Shown here piece by piece: positions 1-6,500 of a stretch of 11,274 bases of DNA; positions within the stretch are counted from its first letter, which is position 1, and each line of letters begins with the position of its first letter. Under the pieces are notes generated by a model. The model was not told where the DNA came from, did not search any database, and saw only the letters and a program-made list of their open reading frames with translations. This DNA comes from Candidatus Aerophobota bacterium (lineage in GTDB: Bacteria; Aerophobota; Aerophobia; Aerophobales; Aerophobaceae). The translations under genes and the position numbers were made by a program. The DNA is taken from positions 1 to 11,274 of the forward strand of contig DAOVGF010000033.1 in assembly GCA_030672545.1 (NCBI GenBank). The letters run 5' to 3'.

Positions 1-409
1 GGAGATGTTTCGCAAGACCCTTGATGAAGTGCAGGCCGGAGACAACATTGGGGTTCTCTTGCGGGGTGTGGATAAAACTGAGGTGGAGAGAGGCCAGGTG
101 CTGGCGGTTCCCGGAAGTATTACTCCCCATACTAAGTTTGAGGCTGAGGTGTATATTCTAACTAAAGAAGAGGGTGGGCGACATACTCCTTTTTTCCATG
201 GCTACCGGCCCCAGTTTTATTTTCGGACCACCGATGTAACTGGGGATGTTGATCTTCCTGAAGGAGTGGAAATGGTAATGCCCGGGGATAATGTCAGACT
301 CACCGTTAAGCTTGTTACTCCTATTGCCATGGAGCAAGGACTTAGGTTCGCCATTCGGGAAGGTGGACATACTGTCGGGGCCGGAGTAGTGGGGAAGATT
401 ATTGAATAG
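1..409 (+). CDS. tuf: Elongation factor Tu, C-terminal part (5' truncated by window edge)
   Basis: EF-Tu is the GTPase that delivers aminoacyl-tRNA to the ribosomal A site. Only about the last 135 codons are present: codons run from base 2 (GAG, then ATG at 5) to TAG at 407-409. The ATG at base 5 is an internal methionine, because the preceding Glu continues the family motif E-M-F-R-K. The visible part covers the end of domain II and all of domain III, with the family motifs GGRHTPFF, GYRPQFYFRTTDVTG, PEGVEMVMPGDN and GLRFAIREGG. The G domain lies outside the window. One oddity is His (CAT 368-370) in GG-H-TVGAGVV, where E. coli and Thermus have Arg. The stop codon overlaps the Shine-Dalgarno of the next gene, rpmG. 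The identification is very secure. Confidence 0.98.
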   Translation, partial: EMFRKTLDEVQAGDNIGVLLRGVDKTEVERGQVLAVPGSITPHTKFEAEVYILTKEEGGRHTPFFHGYRPQFYFRTTDVTGDVDLPEGVEMVMPGDNVRLTVKLVTPIAMEQGLRFAIREGGHTVGAGVVGKIIE

Positions 410-421
410 GAGCCGAAGTTG
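408..421 (+). promoter_or_regulatory. Ribosome binding site that sets the TTG start of rpmG
   Basis: AGGAG at 408-412 overlaps the tuf stop codon (TAG 407-409) and lies 6 bases before TTG at 419-421. This spacing favours TTG as the start of L33 over GTG at 431. It also implies that ribosomes finishing tuf can reinitiate on rpmG. Confidence 0.7.
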
Positions 422-559
422 GCCGAGATAGTGATCCTGGTTTGTACCAAATGTAAGTCTAGGAATTATACTACAACTAAAAATAAGCAGGTTTCTTCGC
501 TCAATTTAAAAAAATACTGCAGGTTTTGTAGAAAACACACTCTACATAAAGAGAAGTAG
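419..559 (+). CDS. rpmG: 50S ribosomal protein L33 (bL33), zinc-binding form
   Basis: This is a small protein of the large ribosomal subunit, 46 codons plus TAG at 557-559, a normal length for bL33. Translation from the TTG start gives MAEIVILVCTKCKSRNYTTT, then KNK and a C-terminal CRFCRKHTLHKEK. The two CxxC pairs (Cys9/Cys12 and Cys34/Cys37) are those expected of the zinc-binding C+ type of L33. The RNYTTTKNK stretch is the hallmark of the family. The start is TTG, supported by AGGAG at 408-412. The gene sits between tuf and tRNA-Trp, a common position in bacteria. Its stop codon shares two bases with tRNA-Trp, so maturation of the tRNA should cut this mRNA inside the stop codon. Confidence 0.93.
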   Translation: MAEIVILVCTKCKSRNYTTTKNKQVSSLNLKKYCRFCRKHTLHKEK

Positions 560-631
560 GTCCGTAGCTCAACTGGCTAGAGCACCGGACTCCAAATCCG
601 GCGGTTGCGGGTTCGAGTCCTGCCGGGCCTG
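558..631 (+). tRNA. trnW: tRNA-Trp (anticodon CCA)
   Basis: A complete cloverleaf can be folded by hand. The acceptor stem is 558-564 with 624-630 (seven pairs, one G-U). The D stem is 567-570 with 580-583. The anticodon stem is 585-589 with 597-601 around loop 590-596, with anticodon CCA at 592-594. The variable loop is 602-606, and the T stem is 607-611 with 619-623 around loop TTCGAGT. The A1-U72 pair and discriminator G at 631 fit bacterial tRNA-Trp. The 3' CCA is not encoded: CCC follows the discriminator, so the tail must be added by tRNA nucleotidyltransferase. The tRNA begins inside the rpmG stop codon, and secE follows, a common place for trnW. It is probably cut out of the polycistronic transcript. 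Confidence 0.97.
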
Positions 632-690
632 CCCTTTTTTGGCCAAGATAGAGTGATTTTTTTCTTAGCTGATAATAAAAAGAGAGGTAA

Positions 691-882
691 ATGACCAATA
701 AAATAAAAAGTTTTCTTCATGCGGTAAAGGCGGAGATGAAGAAGGTTAGTTGGCCTACCCGCAAGGAAATTGTGCATTCTACCATTATTGTTTTTGTCAC
801 TATCATTATTTTTGCAGTAATTATTGGTGTTATGGATACAGTACTTTATCAACTAATTATTAGGGTCTTTGTCGGCTCCTGA
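691..882 (+). CDS. secE: Preprotein translocase subunit SecE
   Basis: SecE is the small essential subunit of the SecYEG protein-conducting channel in the cytoplasmic membrane, where it clamps SecY. The protein has 63 residues, the usual length for the single-span form found in most bacteria; the E. coli protein is longer with three spans. An amphipathic N-terminal helix (about residues 3-18) leads into the family signature KKVSWPTRKE (about 17-26). A single hydrophobic transmembrane segment follows (about 30-57, rich in Ile, Val and Phe). The ATG at 691 is preceded by AGAGG at 683-687 with a rather short spacer. It lies between tRNA-Trp and nusG, the conserved neighbourhood of secE. Confidence 0.96.
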   Translation: MTNKIKSFLHAVKAEMKKVSWPTRKEIVHSTIIVFVTIIIFAVIIGVMDTVLYQLIIRVFVGS

Positions 883-924
883 TATTTTGGTCTAACATAG
901 TCTTTTTTAGGAAGGTGATGGCTT

Positions 925-1455
925 ATGGCCAAAAAGTGGTATGCCCTGCATACCTATGCCGGGCAGGAAGATAAGGTTAGGACCAATTTGGAACAAAGAA
1001 TTGAGTCGTTCGGTATGAAAGATAAAATCTCTCGTATTCTCATTCCCAAGGAAAGGATAGCTGAAGTGAAGAATGGCAAGAGAAGAATTTACAAGAGAAA
1101 GTTTTTCCCTGGGTATGTTCTTGTTGAAGCAGAGCTTGACGATGAAACAAAATATGTTATCGGTAATACTCCGGGAGTTAGCGGATTTGTCGGCCCCAAG
1201 GATCGTCCCATACCACTTCGTGATAAAGAGGTGGGTAAGATTGAGTATCGCATGGGCCTTCTGGAGAAGAAGCCGAAACCAGGCATGGTTTTTGAGTCCG
1301 GAGAGAGTATTCGGATTGCCTCTGGTCCCTTTGCTAACTTTCAGGGAGAGATAATTGAAGTGAATCCTCAGCAGCAACGACTTAAGGTTTTAGTTTCTAT
1401 TTTTGGTCGGGAGACTCCAGTGGAGTTGGAATATGTTAATGTGGAGAAACTTTAA
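925..1455 (+). CDS. nusG: Transcription termination/antitermination protein NusG
   Basis: NusG is the universal RNA polymerase elongation factor. Its N-terminal NGN domain binds the beta' clamp helices and beta lobe, and its KOW domain contacts partners such as Rho or S10. The 176-residue length is typical. The NGN domain begins WYALHTYAGQE (about residues 5-15) and contains the core motif KRKFFPGYVLVE (about 57-68) and the NTPGVSGFVG segment (about 81-90). The C-terminal KOW domain (about 122-176) begins FESGESIRIASGPFANFQG. The start at ATG 925 is preceded by AAGG/GGTGA sequence at 912-918; an earlier ATG at 918 is out of frame. The stop TAA (1453-1455) shares one base with the rplK ATG, implying translational coupling. 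Co-transcription with rpoB and rpoC fits its role. Confidence 0.97.
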   Translation: MAKKWYALHTYAGQEDKVRTNLEQRIESFGMKDKISRILIPKERIAEVKNGKRRIYKRKFFPGYVLVEAELDDETKYVIGNTPGVSGFVGPKDRPIPLRDKEVGKIEYRMGLLEKKPKPGMVFESGESIRIASGPFANFQGEIIEVNPQQQRLKVLVSIFGRETPVELEYVNVEKL

Positions 1456-1880
1456 TGGCTAAGAAACCCATTATGGCTAAGGTCAAAATTCAGATTCCCG
1501 CCGGGAAAGCTAATCCGGCTCCTCCGGTTGGTCCAGCACTGGGACAACATGGCGTGAATATAATGGATTTTTGTCGGGCCTTTAACGAAAAAACCAAAGA
1601 TCAAGAGGATATAATTCCTGCGTTAATAACTGTTTATAGAGACCGCACCTTTAGTTTTGAAATAAAGACTCCTCCGGCAGCTTCCCTACTTAAGAAAGCG
1701 GCTGGTATTGATAAAGGCTCAGGGGAGTCTAACAAGAAGAAAGTGGGCAAAGTAGGGCGAGCAGATATAGAAAGAATTGCCCGGACCAAACTCAAAGATT
1801 TGAATGCCTACGAGATAGAAAAGGCCATGCGAATTATTGAAGGTACCGCCCGAAATATGGGAATAGAAGTAGAGGGGTAG
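1455..1880 (+). CDS. rplK: 50S ribosomal protein L11 (uL11)
   Basis: L11 binds the GTPase-associated centre of 23S rRNA (the L11 stalk base) and works with L10/L12 in factor-dependent GTP hydrolysis. The 141-residue length is typical. The N-terminal domain carries the family motif KANPAPPVGPALGQHGVNIM (about residues 18-37), the proline-rich hinge linked to thiostrepton action in other bacteria. The C-terminal rRNA-binding domain contains KTPPAASLLKKAAG (about 72-85), KGSGESNKKKVGK (about 88-100) and the final DLNAYEIEKAMRIIEGTARNMG segment. The ATG at 1455 overlaps the nusG stop by one base, with GGAG at 1443-1446 inside nusG as a likely ribosome binding site. Only three bases separate it from rplA. 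Confidence 0.98.
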   Translation: MAKKPIMAKVKIQIPAGKANPAPPVGPALGQHGVNIMDFCRAFNEKTKDQEDIIPALITVYRDRTFSFEIKTPPAASLLKKAAGIDKGSGESNKKKVGKVGRADIERIARTKLKDLNAYEIEKAMRIIEGTARNMGIEVEG

Positions 1881-1883
1881 ATT

Positions 1884-2585
1884 ATGCCGAGACAGGGAAA
1901 GAGATATCGAATGGCTATGGGGAAGGTGGAGAAAGAGAGGGAGTATACTCCGGAAGAAGCGCTGGATTTGATTAAAGAGGTGTCCAGTTGCGGATTTGAT
2001 GAAACAGTAGAGGTAGCGGTTGCTTTGAATATAAAACCTAAAGAGAAGGGAGAAAGAATTAGAGGAACAGTTATTCTTCCGCGAGGTCTGGGTAGAAAAA
2101 TAAGAGTATTAGTGTTTGCCGCGGGAGATGAGGTAGAAAAGGCTCGAGAGAAAGGTGCTGATTGGGTGGGAGGAAAGGAACTAGCTGAGAAGATTGAGCA
2201 GGGATGGAGGGAGTTTGACGCGGTGGTCTCCACTCCCCAGATGATGAAAGTGGTAGCCAGATTGGGACGAATTCTGGGGCCTCAGCATTTGATGCCTTCG
2301 CCCAAAATTGGAACAGTGACCGAGCAACCTTCCCGGGTTGTTGGAGAGCTCAAAAAGGGGAAAATTGAATATAGAAATGATGCTACGGGAGTAATACATG
2401 CCCCCCTGGGAAAAGTTTCTTTTTCCCGAGAAGCTCTTTTGGAGAATTTTGAGACTCTCCTGAAAGCGATAGAGAAAGATAAGCCGGCGAGCGTAAAAGG
2501 TAGATATTTAAAAACTCTTTTTCTTTCATCCACCATGGGTCCGGGATTGAAGATAAATCTACAAAAAGTAACGGGATTATCCTGA
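1884..2585 (+). CDS. rplA: 50S ribosomal protein L1 (uL1)
   Basis: L1 forms the mobile L1 stalk that helps release E-site tRNA; in several bacteria it also represses its own operon by binding mRNA. The 233-residue length is typical. The N-terminal segment DETVEVAVALNIKPK (about residues 39-53) and the C-terminal SSTMGPGLKINL (about 214-225) are the two parts of RNA-binding domain I. Domain II contains VARLGRILGP followed by QHLMPSPK (residues 134-141). That stretch is normally R-G-L-M-P-N-P-K, so two positions that are very highly conserved (R to Q, G to H) are changed. The ATG at 1884 follows AGAGGGG at 1871-1877 with a 6-base spacer. The stop TGA (2583-2585) is one base from the rplJ start. 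Confidence 0.97.
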   Translation: MPRQGKRYRMAMGKVEKEREYTPEEALDLIKEVSSCGFDETVEVAVALNIKPKEKGERIRGTVILPRGLGRKIRVLVFAAGDEVEKAREKGADWVGGKELAEKIEQGWREFDAVVSTPQMMKVVARLGRILGPQHLMPSPKIGTVTEQPSRVVGELKKGKIEYRNDATGVIHAPLGKVSFSREALLENFETLLKAIEKDKPASVKGRYLKTLFLSSTMGPGLKINLQKVTGLS

Positions 2586-2586
2586 A

Positions 2587-3549
2587 ATGAAACTGGACAA
2601 AAAAATTCAAATAGTCGGAGAGTTAAGGGAAAAATTACTTGGAAGTACTGCTTGTTTTTTTCTTGATTATCGTGGGCTGACAGTCAGCGACTTCTGTGAA
2701 TTCCGTAAGAAATTACGGGAGGGAGAAGGCAGATTTCAGGTAATTAAGGACTCCTTGGCAATTAGAGCTGTTGCCGGAACTGACTTGGATAAATTGACCC
2801 AATTCTTCTCCGGTCCTACTGGCATCATTTTTGCCGAGCGTGATCCTCTCAGTCCTGCGCTGGTGATCAAAGAATTTGCCTTTAATCATCCTAATTTGGG
2901 TATTAAGGGTGGTTTATTAGAAGGCAAACTTCTCGATCCGGACAAAGTGAAAATCCTGGGGAAATTACCGGGGAAGAGAGTTCTTTTTTCTAATCTTCTG
3001 GCCTCTTTGCAATTTCCCCTCACGGGTTTTGTCCGGGTTTTATCTGCTCCCTTGAGCAATTTTTTGAGTACCCTGAAGGCAATTTTGGATAAGGGAAAAA
3101 CAGGAGGACTATCAATGGTGACTAAAGCTGGTGACAAAACGGAAGTGAAAGAAGAGTTTGCTCAAAAAAAAGTAGATGTGGACAAAAAACAAGAGATTAT
3201 CAAAGTTATTGAGCAAATGAATGTACTGGAGTTGTCCGAACTGATAAAGGAGTTGCAAGAAAAGTTCGGAGTTCAAGCAGCTACTCCCCAAGTTATGGTT
3301 CAACAGCCTGAGGAGAAAAAAGCTGAAGAAGAGGAAAAGGTTGAGTTCGATGTAATTCTCAGTGAAATGGGTAGCAAGAAAATTCAGGTGATCAAGGAAG
3401 TTCGAAAGCTCACTTCCCTGGGACTAAAGGAGGCCAAGGATTTGGTAGAACAGGCCCCTCAACCTGTCAGAGAAGGTGTGACCAAGGAAGAAGCTCAGAA
3501 AATCAAGGAAGCTTTGGAAGCGGCCGGGGCCAAAGTAGAGATAAAATAG
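2587..3549 (+). CDS. rplJ-rplL: Ribosomal protein L10 fused in frame to L7/L12 (uL10-bL12)
   Basis: One uninterrupted frame of 320 codons encodes two stalk proteins that are separate genes in most bacteria. Residues 1 to about 176 are L10: LDYRGLTVSDF and FRKKLREG near the N terminus, SGPTGIIFAERDP, IKGGLLEGKLLD, and a terminal helix (about 140-172) where L12 dimers normally bind. The usual KNTL motif reads KDSL. Residues 177-199 are a charged linker. Residues 200-230 are the L12 dimerisation domain (QEIIKVIEQMNVLELSELIK), then an Ala/Glu/Lys hinge (231-251) and a complete L12 C-terminal domain (252-320) with KKIQVIKEVR and GLGLKEAKDLVE, which recruits translation GTPases. The fusion puts one L12 on each L10, much as archaeal/eukaryotic P0 carries its own tail. 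A strong internal start at 3115 could supply free L12. A one-base assembly error remains a possible alternative. Only a weak ribosome binding site precedes ATG 2587, so translation is probably coupled to rplA. Confidence 0.88.
   Translation: MKLDKKIQIVGELREKLLGSTACFFLDYRGLTVSDFCEFRKKLREGEGRFQVIKDSLAIRAVAGTDLDKLTQFFSGPTGIIFAERDPLSPALVIKEFAFNHPNLGIKGGLLEGKLLDPDKVKILGKLPGKRVLFSNLLASLQFPLTGFVRVLSAPLSNFLSTLKAILDKGKTGGLSMVTKAGDKTEVKEEFAQKKVDVDKKQEIIKVIEQMNVLELSELIKELQEKFGVQAATPQVMVQQPEEKKAEEEEKVEFDVILSEMGSKKIQVIKEVRKLTSLGLKEAKDLVEQAPQPVREGVTKEEAQKIKEALEAAGAKVEIK
3102..3117 (+). promoter_or_regulatory. Internal ribosome binding site and start codon for L12
   Basis: AGGAGG at 3102-3107, spacer ACTATCA (3108-3114), then ATG at 3115. 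It matches the anti-Shine-Dalgarno consensus fully at near-optimal spacing, yet it lies inside the open L10 frame, where it codes for Gly-Gly-Leu-Ser. Its retention within a coding frame suggests it is used. Confidence 0.8.
3115..3549 (+). CDS. rplL: Free ribosomal protein L7/L12 from an internal in-frame start (predicted)
   Basis: An ATG at 3115-3117, codon 177 of the L10-L12 frame, is preceded by a perfect AGGAGG (3102-3107) with a 7-base spacer. That is a better site than the one in front of the whole frame. Initiation here gives a 144-residue L7/L12. It has a 22-residue hydrophilic extension (MVTKAGDKTEVK and onward) before the dimerisation domain; most L7/L12 proteins are about 120-130 residues. 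Ribosomes normally carry four to six L12 copies per L10, so an internal start would explain how a fused gene could still give the required excess of L12. The start position also coincides with where a normal L10 would end. That both products are made is inference from the sequence. Confidence 0.75.
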   Translation: MVTKAGDKTEVKEEFAQKKVDVDKKQEIIKVIEQMNVLELSELIKELQEKFGVQAATPQVMVQQPEEKKAEEEEKVEFDVILSEMGSKKIQVIKEVRKLTSLGLKEAKDLVEQAPQPVREGVTKEEAQKIKEALEAAGAKVEIK

Positions 3550-3576
3550 TCCTGAAAGGGAAGGGAGAAAAAATCT

Positions 3577-6500
3577 ATGATTAAAAGTCAGGAAGCCAGA
3601 GTCATAGATTTTACTAAGTTTCCATCGGTGGTTGATATTCCCGATCTTCTGGGAATGGCCAGAGTTTCTTATGAGTCTTTTCTTCAGAAGGATAAGATAC
3701 CGGAAGATAGGGAGAATACGGGCCTACAGCAAGCTTTTAAGGATATTTTTCCCATCGAAAGTCACAATAAGAAGTTCGTTCTGGAGTTTGTAGATTATCA
3801 TTTTAATGAACCTCGTTTTGATTTGGAGAGATGCCAGGAAGAGGAGCTTACTTATGCCTTACCGCTCTATTTGCGTTTGAGGTTGATTAAAAAAGAAACT
3901 GGTGAGGTTACCGAGCAGGAAGTCTATTTAGGAGATACGCCCTTGATGACTGAGACCGGAAGCTTCGTGGTTAACGGAGCAGCCAGAATTATCGTTAATC
4001 AACTCCAGCGGTCTCCCGGGGTATTCTTTGAAGAGGATACGGCAGCTTCCAGTAAAGGTAGGATTCTTTATCGAGCTCGCATCATTCCTGAACGAGGGAA
4101 CTGGCTCGATTTTGAGATCAAAGAAGATTTGTTGTATATAAGGATAAATCGAGGGAGGAGACTTTTAGTTACTCTATTCTTGAGGGCTCTTGGTGGTGAG
4201 CCTAACCAGATAATCAAAGGTTTTTCTCATCCGGCCGATCGGAGTATAGTGGAGACTACTTTTTCCCAAGATGGCACTACCTCTCAACGTGAAGCTCTTC
4301 TCAAAATATATCAGCGACTTCGCCCGGGGCGTCCTCCGGTATTTGAATCAGTAAAAGAAGTTTTTACCAGAACTTTTCTAGATCCTCGTCGCTATAATTT
4401 AGGCAAAGTGGGCAGATACCAGATTAACCAGGAATTGGAATTGGGTAGTAATTATGACACTATGGTTCTTAATTTGGATGGTGTTGTGGGAGTTATCAAA
4501 AAACTTCTCCAATTGAACCAAGAGAATCCAGAATTGAAAAGTATGGACCATCTCTCTTTCCGCAGAATAAGGCGAATTGGCGATCTTTTGACCGGTCAAA
4601 TTCGCATAGGCTTGGCTCATATGAACCGAATAGTTCAACAGCGAATGAGTATCCAGGATCCTCAGACTATGACTCCGCGTTCTCTGGTTAATACCAGAGC
4701 TATTAGGGGAGCTGTAGAGGGCTTTTTCCATACCGGTCGGCTCTCTCAATACCTGGATCAAACTAATCCTTTGGCCGAGCTTACTCATAAACGGAGACTC
4801 TCCGCTCTTGGACCAGGTGGACTTACCCGGGTTCAGGCCAAAGAAGAAGTAAGGGATGTTAATTATAGTCATTATGGACGAATTTGTCCGGTAGAGACTC
4901 CGGAAGGTCAGAACATTGGTTTGATAGCTTCTCTGGCTACTTATGCCCGGGTGAATGATCTTGGGTTTCTGGAAACTCCTTATCGAAAGGTATTGAATAA
5001 GAAAGTTACTAAAGAGGTAGTTTATCTGGATGCTCGAGCCGAAGATGCGTACTATATTGCCGGAAGTAGCACTGCTGATGTTGAGGGAAACTTCACTTCT
5101 CCCAACGTTATTGTGCGATATCAGGGGGATATTATGGCGGTACCGTCGGATAAGGTAGACTATGTGGATGTTTCTCCCAAACAAATTATCAGTGTTACTA
5201 CCTCTCTTATACCGTTTCTAGAGCACAATGAAGCTAATCGAGCTCTAATGGGCTCGAATATGCAGCGTCAGGCTGTACCATTGGAAAACCTGGAAGCACC
5301 TCTTGTTCAGACAGGTATGGAGGGAAAAGTAGCTTGTGACTCCATGGGGGCAATTAGGGCCAGGCGAGCAGGAGAAGTTGTTTATGTGGATGGGCGGAAA
5401 GTACAAGTCAAGACTATTGACGGGGTGGACCGTTATTCCCCGGTAAGGTTTCGACGTTCTAATCAGAGAACCTGTATTAATCAAAGGCCTATTGTAGAAA
5501 AGGGTCAGTGGGTTGAAAAAGGTGATTTCATAACTGATGGACCAGCCATCCTTCAGGGCAAACTCTCTCTGGGAAGAAATATTTTAGTGGCCTTCATGCC
5601 CTGGGAAGGATATAACTTTGAGGATGCAATTCTCGTAAGTGAAAAATTAGCTAAAGAAGACATATTTACCTCTATTCACATTGAACAATTTCAGGTGGAG
5701 GCCAAGGAACTCAGATCGGGAGTGGAAGAAATAACTGGAGATATTCCTAATGTTGAGGAATTTGCCTTGAAAGATCTGGATGACGAAGGTGTGGTCAGAA
5801 TTGGAGCCGAGGTAAAATCAGGTGACATACTGGTAGGAAAAGTAACTCCCCAGGTGGAGATTAAACTGACTCCTGAAGAGAGGCTTCTCCGGAGTATCTT
5901 CGGTGAAAAGGTTCAGAAAGTTAAGGATAATTCTTTGCGAGTTCCCCACGGTATAGAGGGTAAAGTTATTAAGATCAAAGTTTTTTCCCGGGAAAAAGGG
6001 GACGATATTCCTCCGGATGTAATAAAAAGAGTTAAGGTGTATATAGGTATCCGGCGCAAGATTGGGGTAGGAGACAAAATATCCGGGCGACACGGTAACA
6101 AGGGTGTGATTTCCAGGATTTTGCCCGAAGAGGATATGCCTTATCTTTCTGATGGGACTCCGGTGGAAATGGTCTTGAATCCTCTGGGAGTTCCTTCCCG
6201 AATGAATGTTGGTCAGATTCTCGAGCTTCATCTTGGTTGGGTGGCCAAAACTCTAAAATTGTATACGATATGTCCGGTCTTTGAAGGTCCTAAACCTGAG
6301 AAAATAAGGGAGCTTCTGAAGAAAGCTTCTCTCCCCGAGTCGGGTAAAATTACTCTCTACGACGGACGGACGGGTGAGCCCTTTGATTATCCCGTAGCCG
6401 TGGGGTATATGTATGTAATGAAGTTAATTCATTTAGCTGAGGAGAAAATCCACGCCCGCTCTACCGGACCCTATGCTCTTATTACCCAGCAACCCCTGGG

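Noticed and set aside
625..640. GGG...CCC followed by six T, a possible terminator after tRNA-Trp
   Set aside because: The stem is only three base pairs and uses the tRNA acceptor stem, so it would compete with the stable cloverleaf. The T run alone is not enough.
671..676. GATAAT as a possible -10 box for a secE promoter
   Set aside because: No -35-like hexamer is found at 16-18 bases upstream; a chance match in AT-rich sequence is likely.
918..920. ATG seven bases before the chosen nusG start
   Set aside because: It is out of frame with NusG and overlaps the ribosome binding site.
907..1377. Reverse-strand open frame of 156 codons opposite nusG
   Set aside because: It is antisense to a clear NusG gene, with composition typical of a shadow frame.
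3178..3180. GTG as the L12 start giving a canonical-length L12
   Set aside because: No Shine-Dalgarno precedes it, whereas ATG 3115 has a perfect one. It would matter only if the A8 run is miscounted.
4729..4830. Rifampicin-resistance changes in rpoB
   Set aside because: The main contact positions matching E. coli 513, 516, 526, 529 and 531 are the sensitive residues. The few differences (such as Tyr for Phe514) could be natural variation.
4399..5184. Reverse-strand open frame of 261 codons inside rpoB
   Set aside because: It is fully antisense to strongly conserved beta sequence, resembles no known family by eye, has no convincing start context, and similar shadow frames occur along the window.
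5818..6231. Reverse-strand open frame of 137 codons opposite rpoB
   Set aside because: It lies antisense to the conserved catalytic part of beta, with no recognisable domain.
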